A stretch of DNA of 64,000 bases from Rhizobium johnstonii 3841 (GTDB lineage: Bacteria; Pseudomonadota; Alphaproteobacteria; Rhizobiales; Rhizobiaceae), in assembly GCF_000009265.1 (NCBI RefSeq), contig NC_008383.1:62001-126000 (forward strand). The letters are read 5' to 3'. The notes under the pieces were generated by a model. It did no database searches. It had not been told where the DNA came from and was given only the letters and a program-made list of their open reading frames with translations. Below, piece after piece: positions 8,776-17,230 of this stretch; the stretch's first letter is position 1, and each line of letters opens with the position of its first letter. The translations under genes and the position numbers were made by a program.

Positions 8776-9578
8776 GCCCGACAGGCCGGTTGCCGGGCAA
8801 CTTGGCCAAATCCCGAAGATTCAAATGCGCGTACAGCCGCCTCAAGCATATAAATCTTTTCCTTTTTGCTAGCATAGTGTCTGGCGGCGGATGCGAGGAC
8901 GAACGCGGGAAGTGCTTTCTTTTCCGCCTCAGTCAGCTGTCTTACACTCTCATAGCCTGCCAAGATGGCCCGGGCTTTCTGTTCGTCCAGCTCTCCAGCC
9001 GGCTGGCTCGCCCAGCTAATGAGAACGTCCGCAATCTCAGAAATCAGCACGTCATCGTGCCGGAGCCGGAAGTTAATCACACCGCTGACGTTCTCTCCGA
9101 GGAAGAAGACATTGGAAGGTACCAGGGCTCCATGCAGGGCACCCGTTGGCAGCTCATCCAGAGAATGTTTTCGGCCCCCTTGCAGGATCACGTGGATCCG
9201 CGCCATGAGGCGGCCGAGATTTTCGCTCTTTTCTGGCGTTGGATTGTTTGTCGATGATCCCGCTACAAAGCTCACGATGGCAACAAGGCGACCGGCAGCC
9301 TGGAAGGTGGCGTCGCCATCAACCGTCCGCGTCGGTTTAGGACATGGAATACCCCTGTTGTTCAGCTTCTCCATCGTTGCGAACGCGCGTTCCAGATCCA
9401 GCGGCTCGGCGCCGTTTTCGAAAAGCGTGACGATGAATTCACCGCCCGCTGTCCGGAAAAGATAGGTCGTTTCCCTGTCACCGTCGGCAATACCGATCAC
9501 CGACGACAACGATGTCATACCGTAGGCTGCGGCTATCGAGTTTCGGTCTTCGTCGGATATTTCAGTGAAAACGGCCAT
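8772..9578 (-). CDS. Homoserine kinase (ThrB)-like protein, probable pseudokinase
   Basis: A 268-residue protein of the aminoglycoside phosphotransferase fold, closest in layout to the proteobacterial ThrB homoserine kinase (about 320 residues). The opening MAVFTEISDEDRNSIAAAYG, the middle with GIPCPKPTRTVDGDA and the catalytic-loop region align well. However, the catalytic-loop HxDxxxxN motif reads HGALVPSN (about residues 149-156), so the catalytic Asp is Ala. The metal-binding Asp of the next motif (VIDF in the family) reads VINF, with Asn at about 169. Loss of both acidic residues suggests it no longer phosphorylates. The ATG at 9578 follows GGAGGGGAAAG and overlaps the chimera gene by 17 bp. 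The context with homoserine dehydrogenase supports a former role in homoserine metabolism. Confidence 0.75.
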   Translation of the reverse strand: MAVFTEISDEDRNSIAAAYGMTSLSSVIGIADGDRETTYLFRTAGGEFIVTLFENGAEPLDLERAFATMEKLNNRGIPCPKPTRTVDGDATFQAAGRLVAIVSFVAGSSTNNPTPEKSENLGRLMARIHVILQGGRKHSLDELPTGALHGALVPSNVFFLGENVSGVINFRLRHDDVLISEIADVLISWASQPAGELDEQKARAILAGYESVRQLTEAEKKALPAFVLASAARHYASKKEKIYMLEAAVRAFESSGFGQVARQPACRA

Positions 9579-10614
9579 CTTTCCCCTCCGTCCAACCACT
9601 TCTTGAGAAATTCGCAAACTCCGCGGTATCTCCATAAATCTGATGAACCTGGCTTTCCGTCAGACCTCTTTCTTCTTCGACAACATCTCGTAAGTTTCTC
9701 TTTTCGACCAGCGCCTTTTTGGTTAGATCTGCCGCTTTGCTGTATCCGATCAACTTCGCCAGCGGCTTAGCAAGAACGATAGATTGGTCGAGCAACGCCT
9801 GGCAACGATCGACGTCAACTTCGATGCCATCGATGCAGCGTTCCATTAAGATCACCATGCCTCTGGTTAGCATGCGCATCGACTGCAGGATATTCAAAAC
9901 GATGACCGGCTCCATCGCGTTCAGCTGCAGTTGACCGGCACTGGCGGCGAGCGTCACCGTAAGATCATTGCCGATAACCTGAAAGCTAATCTGGTTCATC
10001 ATCTCCGGGATGAAGGGATTGCCCTTGCCAGGCATGATCGACGAGCCGGCTTGGACCGGCGGCAAGCGGATCTCTCCTAGACCGCCACGGGGACCGCTAC
10101 TCAACAGCCGAAGGTCGTTGCAAATCTTCGTCAGGTTGAAGGCAATGCCTTCAAGCACGAAGGAGACGAACCCGCCCGTGTCCGATGTGGCTTCGATGAA
10201 GTTGCGGGCCGGAATTAACCGGTAGCCGGATTTCTGGGACAGGTGATCGCATACCGCCTGCGCGAAGCCTGAGGGTACGTTGATTGCCGTGCCGCTCGCC
10301 GAACCGCAGAGGTTTATCTCCTTAAGAAGCTTAGAGGCGTAGTGGACTTGAACGATATCCTCGTCAATGAATTCAGCAAACGCTTCGAATTCCTTCCCCG
10401 CGGTCACGGGCGCAGCGTCTTGCAACTGTGTCCGGCCGACTTTCACAGAACTCGCGGCATGACTGAGCGTCGGACTTTCCCCCGTCGTTCCGCACGGAAC
10501 AAGGCCGAAGGACCCTTCGTCGATCTGCCATTCGATGAGATCGCGCAGCGCGCCCTCATCCACATGGCCATCAGCAAATGGCGTGACAGGCGCAGTGATA
10601 GAACCCTTGAACAT
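9562..10614 (-). pseudogene. Chimera: DapA N-terminus fused to aspartase C-terminus
   Basis: This 350-codon frame joins two unrelated enzymes. Residues 1-52 are the start of dihydrodipicolinate synthase (DapA), with MFKGSITAPVTPFADG and GLVPCGTTGESPTLSH. From about residue 57 the protein is aspartate ammonia-lyase, beginning at VKVGRTQLQDAAPVTAGKEF and continuing through the mobile loop GSSIMPGKGNP (190-200) to the C-terminal domain. DapA lacks its Schiff-base Lys and barrel. The aspartase lacks about 180 N-terminal residues, including part of the active site. The junction lies near 10445-10458. An in-frame deletion between adjacent dapA and aspA genes explains it. It is unlikely to be active as either enzyme, though the open frame is intact and stable expression is possible. 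Confidence 0.85.
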
Positions 10615-10659
10615 TGTTTACCCCGACATTGCTGATGGCATTGAGCGTGGAAAGAGCTG

Positions 10660-12078
10660 TTAAGGCTTCAACCGGTTGATGCACACGACCTTCGGCTGGG
10701 TCATGTCCTCATAGGCAAACCGCACACCCTCGCGGCCCATGCTGCCATATTTGAAGCCGCCAAACGGCATTGCATCGAACCGGTAGTCGGAGGAGTCGTT
10801 GACCATGACGCCACCGGCCTCGATCTTGCTTGCAGTTTCGAGCGCCGCTTCGAGGTCATTGGTAAAAATGGCGGCGTGAAGGCTGTAGTCAGGGCCGTTT
10901 GCAAGACCGATTGCATCAGCCAATCCATCGAAGGGCTGAAGAATGACGATCGGCGCGAATACTTCTTCGCCCCACACGTCGCAGGATATCGGAACATCCT
11001 CCAGGACGGTCGGCGGGTAGAGATTGCCGGCTGGCCTATGGCCGCAAAGCAATGTCGCGCCGGCAGCGAGCGCCCGTTCGACCATTGCGATCGCTCTGCT
11101 GACAGCCTTTTCGGAGATCAACGGGCCGACATCGGTATCGGCATCCAAGGGATTGCCAGTCTTGAGCTTCTTGGTATCTGCGACGAATTTCGCCTTGAAT
11201 TGCTGATAGATCGGCCGCTGGATCAGAATTCGCTGCGTGCCAATGCAGTTCTGACCGGCCGCCCAGTAGGCTCCGGATACGCAGGCCTCGACGGCCGCAT
11301 CGAAGTTGCAATTTTCCATAACGATGACAGGCGCATTGCCGCCGAGATCCATGGCAAGTTTTTTGAGGCCCGCGGTCTTGGCAATCGCTTCACCGGTGGC
11401 AAAGCCGCCAGTAAACGAGATCATGCGAACGTCTCTCGCCGCAACAAGAGCCTTTCCAAGCTCAGGGCCACCGATCGCAACCGTTATAATCTCTTCAGGT
11501 AGACCGCTTTCGATCATGACCTCGACGAGCTTGACGGCAGAGAGTGGGGTAAACTCGGACGGCTTCAAAAGCACTGCGTTGCCACCGGCAATCGCGGGAC
11601 CGAGTTTGTGGGCAACGAGGTTGAGTGGGTCGTTGTAGGGCGTGATGGCAGCAATAATCCCCAGCGGTTCTCTCGTATACCAACCCTGGCGAGACTCCGA
11701 GCCCGCGTAAGCATCGAACGGGATGACTTCGCCCGCGTTGCGTTTGGCCTCGTCGGCGGACAGCTTGAGCGTATTGACGCACCGGATTGTCTCTTTGCGG
11801 GCCTGCGTAATCGTCTTGCCCGCCTCTTTGGCGATCAGGAGCGCGAACTCCTCCCGCGAGGCCTCGATTGCTGCTGCGGCCGTTTCAAGGATCGCCGACC
11901 GCTTGTGACGGGGCAGGGTTCTGGCAATCTGCGCGCCGCGCCTGGCTCGCTCAAGGAGCGCATCCACGCTTGCAGCACAGGTTTCCACAACTGTTCCGAC
12001 CAGCGTACCGTCGAAGGGGCTGGTGACGGCAATTTCTTCGAGGCCTGTCGCTTGGGTGAGTGCAAGGTTGTGCATCAT
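10660..12078 (-). CDS. NAD(P)-dependent aldehyde dehydrogenase
   Basis: A 472-residue aldehyde dehydrogenase superfamily protein. Landmarks are the oxyanion-hole Asn in AAITPYNDPLN (about N150), the cofactor Lys in VLLKPSEFTP (about K172), the Rossmann motif SFTGGFATGEAIA, and the catalytic Cys in AAGQNCIGTQR (about C278). The usual general-base motif ELGG reads MDLGGN, with Asp at about 244 instead of Glu; this variation occurs in some ALDH subgroups and may mark substrate class. The start overlaps the homoserine dehydrogenase stop (ATGATG). Given that neighbour and an aspartase fragment downstream, oxidation of aspartate semialdehyde to aspartate is a reasonable guess, not a demonstrated role. 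Confidence 0.88.
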   Translation of the reverse strand: MMHNLALTQATGLEEIAVTSPFDGTLVGTVVETCAASVDALLERARRGAQIARTLPRHKRSAILETAAAAIEASREEFALLIAKEAGKTITQARKETIRCVNTLKLSADEAKRNAGEVIPFDAYAGSESRQGWYTREPLGIIAAITPYNDPLNLVAHKLGPAIAGGNAVLLKPSEFTPLSAVKLVEVMIESGLPEEIITVAIGGPELGKALVAARDVRMISFTGGFATGEAIAKTAGLKKLAMDLGGNAPVIVMENCNFDAAVEACVSGAYWAAGQNCIGTQRILIQRPIYQQFKAKFVADTKKLKTGNPLDADTDVGPLISEKAVSRAIAMVERALAAGATLLCGHRPAGNLYPPTVLEDVPISCDVWGEEVFAPIVILQPFDGLADAIGLANGPDYSLHAAIFTNDLEAALETASKIEAGGVMVNDSSDYRFDAMPFGGFKYGSMGREGVRFAYEDMTQPKVVCINRLKP

Positions 12079-13136
12079 GCAGCTTCCTTAGCGGTGGAAG
12101 AAGCGCCCGCGGAATGAATGGCGACGATATCGGAAAGAAGAGCATATGCAGTTTCGATGCGGCCAGCGCCAGGTCCGGTGATCGTCACGGCGCCCAGCAG
12201 TTCGGTGTCGAGTGAGACTGCATTAGTGGCGCCGTTGACGCCTGCCAGCGGATGATCGAGGCCAAGCCGTTTGGGGGAAACACTGCCGGTCACACTGCCG
12301 TCGTCATTGCGGACCGCAGCCCCGATGAGCTTCCAGCGGCTGTTTGCCTTGGCGGCTTCCTCGATGTCGGAGAGTGAAAGACCGGAGACGCCCTTGCAGC
12401 TTATATCCTCAGGCTTGAGATTCGCGCCAAGCAGTTCGTTTGCCAGGATGACAACCTTCAGACGAACGTCGAAACCTTCCACATCTGCGGTCGGGTCGGC
12501 TTCGGCATAACCGAGTTTCTGTGCTTCCTTGACGGCGGAGGCGAAATCCAGACCGCTTTCCATGCGACCGAGGACGAAGTTGGATGTGCCGTTGAGGATC
12601 CCCTCGAAGCCCTTCAATTCGGCGCCGGCAAGGGTTCTTTCCGCCATGCGAATAACAGGTGTGCCGCTCATCACGGCGCCTTCGTACTCGAAGCGCACGC
12701 CGTTGGTTTTTGCGAACGCCTTGAGCGCTGGGGCAGCGATGGCTACAGGGCCTTTGTTGGTGGTTACCACGTGTTTGCCGGTCTCAAGTGCCCACCTGCA
12801 ATGCGAGACGGCGGGTTCGCCATCCTTGGGATTGGTGTACGTTGCCTCGACTACGATGTCTGCCGGCGCCGTCTTGATGATGGTCTCGTTGTCAGCTTCA
12901 GCACTTCCACCCGAAAGTTGTCCGAAGCCACCCTTTTCGAACTTCGCGTCGACCAGAGTTTTTGCATCAAGACCATTTGGCGAGATTACCGAACCCAAAT
13001 AGAGGTCGCTCACAGCGACAATATTCAGGCGGAAGCCAAGGTCGCGTTCCCAGAGCTGGTTCTTGGCGGCGATGAGTTCAGTCAGGGCGCGATTGACGCC
13101 GCCAAATCCGATCAGAGCGATATTGTAAATTGTCAT
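12075..13136 (-). CDS. Homoserine dehydrogenase, short form without ACT domain
   Basis: A 353-residue homoserine dehydrogenase interconverting L-homoserine and L-aspartate 4-semialdehyde with NAD(P). The Rossmann motif is IALIGFGGVNRAL (residues 6-18). The catalytic-domain landmarks are TTNKGPVA with K128, EGILNGTSNFVLGRM, and the family signature GYAEADPTADVEGFD followed by K227. It ends near residue 350 and lacks the C-terminal ACT domain that gives threonine feedback in biosynthetic enzymes of about 430 residues. That favours a catabolic, uninhibited enzyme. It is the first gene of the minus-strand operon 13136-8284. The start is preceded by a GGAGGATCGTT site. Confidence 0.92.
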   Translation of the reverse strand: MTIYNIALIGFGGVNRALTELIAAKNQLWERDLGFRLNIVAVSDLYLGSVISPNGLDAKTLVDAKFEKGGFGQLSGGSAEADNETIIKTAPADIVVEATYTNPKDGEPAVSHCRWALETGKHVVTTNKGPVAIAAPALKAFAKTNGVRFEYEGAVMSGTPVIRMAERTLAGAELKGFEGILNGTSNFVLGRMESGLDFASAVKEAQKLGYAEADPTADVEGFDVRLKVVILANELLGANLKPEDISCKGVSGLSLSDIEEAAKANSRWKLIGAAVRNDDGSVTGSVSPKRLGLDHPLAGVNGATNAVSLDTELLGAVTITGPGAGRIETAYALLSDIVAIHSAGASSTAKEAA

Positions 13137-13339
13137 AACGATCCTCCGTGAAGTTTATGGCGTAATCATAGGATGCGAAACGATCCACCGGAACGTGGCA
13201 AACGAGCCAAAGGGCAGCGCACTTTGCTCAATTTGCTGCCGCGCTGGTCAGGTCCTTGAGAGTTTCATCACGGGCATCCCGGACACGATCAAAGCGCCGT
13301 CTGCCAGACGCATAGGTGATGCTTGTTCTCCAAGGATCG

Positions 13340-14020
13340 TCGTTCCGAGCAGGCACGATCTCGCCGGCTGTAATTGGAGCCGGCAATGCCGTACACGATG
13401 CAGGCGACCAAATGGGGCCGCAAATTTGCGTTGTATGTTCGGTTCGCTAAACGGACTGGGAACTTGAATTGCCGGTAGAAAGCCATCCGGACTTGATGAG
13501 TCCGGGCAAGCCGCGGTGCGCGTGGCCATCTCCTCGACCCAGCGGCCACGCTTTCCAAGCGTGGCCGTCGCCGCCATCGATGAGGCGGTTGGCCCTGACT
13601 TTCCGACCATCATTAGCGTAAGCCAGTGGAAGCAGCAGGATTCCGCGGCACGGCTATGCGAGACCAGCGCTGATGCACATTTGTTGCTGCCGTTGGTGGA
13701 CGCTGGGTAGATCTCCTACATCACCTGCAGCGGCGTTTCTGAAACCGGACTTTCCTGCGATCGATATCGAGAAAGGCGTAAACCTCGGCGGACGCGGCCG
13801 AGAACTCACCCGTGCTACAACATTGGCGGGGTCTTATTCGGCTTCGACGCAGACTTCCTGAACGCCTTTACAGGTCAAGGGGCGGGGCGGAGACAAGGGC
13901 TAGAAAGATTGATCGGAACGAGCGCGACGAGTGCGATTTAATCGCCGTTGACAGAGCTCTGACTAGCGATCAGGCGAGTGTGGACCCTGCGACGCTGCGG
14001 CCCTTTCTGAACTCGTAAAT
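13340..14020 (+). pseudogene. Old Yellow Enzyme-family NADH:flavin oxidoreductase remnant
   Basis: No intact gene lies in the gap 13137-14315, but plus-strand pieces in shifting frames match an NADH:flavin oxidoreductase (OYE family). Near 13390-13500 the pieces are VHDAGDQMGPQI, an in-frame TAA, then TDWELELPVESHPDLMSPGKP. Near 13555-13700 come AIDEAVGPDFPTIISVSQWKQQD and ARLCETSADAH. Further on are FLKPDFPAIDIEKGVNLGG (13735-13795), GFDADFLNAFTGQG and LIAVDRALTSDQA (13935-13980). The segment that carries the catalytic His pair (HGAHGYL in the family) has been deleted near 13530-13555, and there are several frameshifts and stops. The gene is dead. The remaining 14021-14315 holds nothing I can identify. 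Confidence 0.8.
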
Positions 14021-14315
14021 TTAAATATCACCGGTGGAAGTGATGATATTCGCTTGCCTGCTATCTTTCTCGCGCGATACATTACGACGCCACCACCAAC
14101 CCTGAAGTCGAGAACTGCCACTTCTCCGACATGTACCCCCGAAGCCGGTGTGGGTGGCGCCAGAGGCACTCTTTTAAGGCCAGGATGAACAAAACGACGA
14201 TGAAGTCTGCTCGCCGCCTAGATGGGACGTTGCCCGTGTTCCCGCGAAGAAGCCTCACCAATAGCCGAACAAAATGGCATTATTGGTATCCAGTTGATCC
14301 AGTCGCGCCGATCAG

Positions 14316-15521
14316 TTACGCGGCAATACCAGCAATTGCCTCTAGGAATGCCTCAATTTCCTCCTCCGAATTGTAATAATGTGGGGAAGCTCGCACCACC
14401 GGCGGGAGTTGTCGCGTATACGCGTCCACGGGTGTACTAGAGGGCGGGGAAACCGAGACGTTGATTCCCTTGCCAGCCAGATAGGCCATGACGGCTGGCG
14501 AATCCCAGCCGTTAACGGTGAATGAGATGATGGACGCGAGCGGCGCCCCAAGGTCATGTACGGATACGGCACGCATCCCCCTCAGACCTTCCCGAAGCCT
14601 TGAAGAAAGGTGACTGCAGCGCGCTTCGATGTTTTCGAGCCCTATTTCGAGCGCGTAGTCCACTGCTGCCCGCAAGCCGAGACGAACCGAACAGTTCTTT
14701 TCCCACGTTTCAAAGCGTCTGGCATCAGGTCGCAACTCGTATCGATCGGGTGCGGTCCAGGGCGCGCCGTAGAGATCGATCATCGCTGGCTCGATCTTCT
14801 CCAGAACTGATTTTCGCATGTACATGAAACCCGTTCCCCGCGGCGCACGGAGAAACTTCCTGCCGGTAGCGGTGAGGATGTCGCAGCCGAGAGCATTCAC
14901 ATCGATCGGCGTTTGACCCGCAGCTTGGCAGGCGTCGAGCAGATAGAGAATGCCGTTGTCTCGCGCTATTCGACCGATCGCTGCTGCTGGATTGATAAGC
15001 CCGCCGTTCGTCGGGATCCAGGTGACCGCTATCAATCGAACGCGCTCATCAATCATTTTCGTCAGCGCGTCCGGATCAAGGACGCCAGAGGCGTCATTCG
15101 GAATGACTTCGATCGATACGCCGGTGCGCTTGGCAACCTGCAGAAAGGCCACGTAGTTGGCCGCAAATTCGGCACTTGCCGTCAGAATCCTGTCTCCAGG
15201 TCCAAAAGAAAGGGAATAGAAGGCGCGCTGCCAGGCGATCGTCGCGTTTTCAGCTATCGCTATCTCGTCGCGAGCGCAGTTTACGAAAGTGGCCAAGCTG
15301 TCATAGGCTCCCTCCAACAGCGAGTTGGCCTCCGCTGCTGCCTCGTAGCCACCGATTTCGCCCTCCCGGCTCAGGTACCCAATCACTGCGTCAATCACCG
15401 GACTCGGCATCAGCGCCGCCCCAGCATTGTTGAGGTGGTTTCTGTTTCTTGTGCCGGGAGTATCAGCACGCAGGCGAGGAAGGTCCAAAGCCTTGCGGGC
15501 GTCGCGGTTGATTTGCGACAT
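14316..15521 (-). CDS. Class V aminotransferase-family PLP enzyme
   Basis: A 401-residue fold-type I PLP enzyme of aminotransferase class V. Visible landmarks are HLNNAGAALMPSPV (residues 29-42), ILYLLDACQAAGQTP with the cofactor Asp about D196, and the Schiff-base Lys in TATGRKFLRAPRGTGF (about K222), a form of the motif seen in the EgtE/CefD-like branch rather than in cysteine desulfurases. The C-terminus has VRASPHYYNSEEEIEAFLEA, similar to the enzyme at 1550-2737, but overall the two are distant relatives. The start follows GGAACTCCTC ATG context on the minus strand. It is next to a LysR regulator, with a dyad (15595-15610) in the gap, and may act on the same substrate as the RidA-nitrilase genes across the regulator. 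Confidence 0.87.
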   Translation of the reverse strand: MSQINRDARKALDLPRLRADTPGTRNRNHLNNAGAALMPSPVIDAVIGYLSREGEIGGYEAAAEANSLLEGAYDSLATFVNCARDEIAIAENATIAWQRAFYSLSFGPGDRILTASAEFAANYVAFLQVAKRTGVSIEVIPNDASGVLDPDALTKMIDERVRLIAVTWIPTNGGLINPAAAIGRIARDNGILYLLDACQAAGQTPIDVNALGCDILTATGRKFLRAPRGTGFMYMRKSVLEKIEPAMIDLYGAPWTAPDRYELRPDARRFETWEKNCSVRLGLRAAVDYALEIGLENIEARCSHLSSRLREGLRGMRAVSVHDLGAPLASIISFTVNGWDSPAVMAYLAGKGINVSVSPPSSTPVDAYTRQLPPVVRASPHYYNSEEEIEAFLEAIAGIAA

Positions 15522-15594
15522 GAGGAGTTCCTTCCTTTAATCTAGCCACCCATCTTGTTGACGCAATCAAAACTGCGGCGGAAGCCGATACTTT

Positions 15595-15610
15595 TGCAAC
15601 CTACTGTGCA
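15595..15610. promoter_or_regulatory. Candidate LysR operator upstream of the PLP enzyme gene
   Basis: A 16-bp interrupted palindrome with TGCA at both ends (TGCAACCTACTGTGCA) lies 74 bases upstream of the aminotransferase start. It matches 11 of 16 positions of the reverse complement of a second dyad on the other side of the LysR gene (16624-16639), which suggests that one regulator binds both. Confidence 0.4.
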
Positions 15611-15683
15611 GATTTGAACGGCGTGGCGTGACCCGGCGCCAGTTAACAGGCCAGCCTGCTCGGCGGGCAGCAACGTGCGCCTT

Positions 15684-16604
15684 TCACCGTGACCAGGGTA
15701 CGTTTCCCAGAAGGCGTTGTTCGTCCCGACGAACCAGCGCTTTCACGAACTGCTTTACGGCTCTCACTCTCGGCAGATAAGCTAGGTCCTGATGTGCCGA
15801 CATCCAGATCTCACGTTCGCCGCTCAACTCTTCAAGCACTGGAATGAGCCCGAGTTTCAGACTGCGTGCGAATTCAGGAAGCGCTACAATTCCTGCGCCC
15901 GCAGACGCCGCGAACATCTGCGACATCATGCTGTTTGAGCTGAACGCCATCGTTGGGGCGGGTACGAGTTCCTCTAGCCATAGAACGCTTTCGAGCAGAA
16001 CTAGCTCTTCGATATAGCCGACAAAGCGGTGCTCGCGAAGATCCGCCGCTTGAGAGGGAACGCCATTGCGTTCCAGATAGGCCTGCGAAGCGAATAGGCC
16101 AGTCTTGAAGCGTCCGATCAGCTGACTGTCGAGAGCAGTTCCATGTGGCTTGAAGAAGCTTAGGAAAAGATCTGCCTCCCGGCGAGCGACCCGAACGGTT
16201 TGCGGCGATGTCACAAGCTCGATGTCAAGATCAGGGTACCGACTACTGAGTTCAACGAGGCGCTCGGAGAGATAAAGCGTTGCGATGCCCTCCATGGTGG
16301 CTAATCTGACCGTACCGCGTACCTCGTCTCGATTGCTCACGTCGCTGCGAAGCGCATTCACCCCATTCTCGATTTCCTCCGCTCGCCGCATCGTAACAAG
16401 CCCGGCTGGGGTCAGCAGAAGTCCATCCCTGGTCCTTTCGACGAGTGCGCCGCCAACCGTGTATTCCAGGCGAGCAAGCCGACGGGAAACAGTGGAGTGG
16501 CTGACTTTCAGTTCCCGGGCGGCTCCGGTCACGCTCTTGCACCGTACGACGATGAGGAAAAGTTTGAGATCGTCCCAGTCAAGATGATCGATTGCAGTCG
16601 CCAT
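15684..16604 (-). CDS. LysR-family transcriptional regulator
   Basis: A 306-residue LysR-type regulator. The DNA-binding domain is at about residues 8-66, with DLKLFLIVVRCKSVTGAARE and the recognition helix SHSTVSRRLARLE; the effector-binding domain follows from about residue 95 (GTVRLATMEGIATLYLSERL). It lies between a minus-strand aminotransferase gene and plus-strand RidA-nitrilase-molybdoenzyme genes, and dyads that look alike flank it on both sides. This suggests control of both transcripts and of itself. The SH-STVSRRLARLE helix with two Arg is typical of the subgroup near the LysR regulators of aromatic and amino acid degradation. Confidence 0.9.
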   Translation of the reverse strand: MATAIDHLDWDDLKLFLIVVRCKSVTGAARELKVSHSTVSRRLARLEYTVGGALVERTRDGLLLTPAGLVTMRRAEEIENGVNALRSDVSNRDEVRGTVRLATMEGIATLYLSERLVELSSRYPDLDIELVTSPQTVRVARREADLFLSFFKPHGTALDSQLIGRFKTGLFASQAYLERNGVPSQAADLREHRFVGYIEELVLLESVLWLEELVPAPTMAFSSNSMMSQMFAASAGAGIVALPEFARSLKLGLIPVLEELSGEREIWMSAHQDLAYLPRVRAVKQFVKALVRRDEQRLLGNVPWSR

Positions 16605-16623
16605 GCGACCCTCCGTCTATTTT

Positions 16624-16639
16624 TGCACAGAGTAGTGCA
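16624..16639. promoter_or_regulatory. Candidate LysR operator in the divergent promoter
   Basis: A perfect dyad, TGCAC-N6-GTGCA, lies 20 bases upstream of the LysR start codon in the divergent gap 16605-16783. Position and symmetry fit an autoregulatory LysR site that also serves the RidA-nitrilase transcript. Confidence 0.45.
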
Positions 16640-16783
16640 TCCAATTCGGGTTGGCGCACAAATTCGTTTTGATAGTTTCGAGCGGGCTGCAAAGGCGAAC
16701 ATGCAGCATATCATGACGCAAACCACTTGCGGATATGCTGGTCGCCAGCAGGTCGCGCTGCTTAACCTGCCTTGGGAGAAACC

Positions 16784-17167
16784 ATGTCTAGACGAACTGT
16801 GAATGCTTCGAACGCTGCGGCAGTAGGACCATATTCGCACGCGACATGGGCCGGCAACCTGTTATTTTGCTCGGGCCAGACGCCGCTCGATTCCAGCACC
16901 GGCAAACTTGTCGACGGAACCGTCGCCGATCAGACACGCCAGTGTTTTGATAATCTGTTTGAAGTTCTTGAAGCAGCAGGCTTGGGGTCGGATGATGTCG
17001 TATCCGTCAACGTTTATCTCACCGACATGGACGACTTTGGTCAGATGAATGAGATTTACGCCACACGTTTTTCATCGCCCTATCCTGCCCGCACCACAAT
17101 CGGCTGCGCCAGCTTGCCGCTGGGTGCACGCATTGAAATCGGTCTAACGGCAAAACGGCAATCATGA
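16784..17167 (+). CDS. RidA-family enamine/imine deaminase
   Basis: A canonical-length RidA protein (127 residues). Family landmarks are AVGPYSHATWAGNLLFCSGQTPLD (here from about residue 12), FEVLEAAGLGSDDVVSVNVYLTDM, the conserved Arg in YPARTTIGCASLPLGARIEI, and a Glu in the final strand. The ATG at 16784 follows GGGAGAAACC; a start four codons earlier is possible but has no better site. It is the first gene of a plus-strand cluster with a nitrilase and a molybdoenzyme and may hydrolyse an imine released by the class V PLP enzyme encoded across the LysR gene. It is more similar to classical RidA than the 155-residue paralogue at 4886-5353. Confidence 0.92.
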   Translation: MSRRTVNASNAAAVGPYSHATWAGNLLFCSGQTPLDSSTGKLVDGTVADQTRQCFDNLFEVLEAAGLGSDDVVSVNVYLTDMDDFGQMNEIYATRFSSPYPARTTIGCASLPLGARIEIGLTAKRQS

Positions 17168-17230
17168 CCCGGTCATTGGCGAGCTTGTCGAAATGGCTGA
17201 TGGCGAGCCTTGATCAGTAGGGGAATATAG

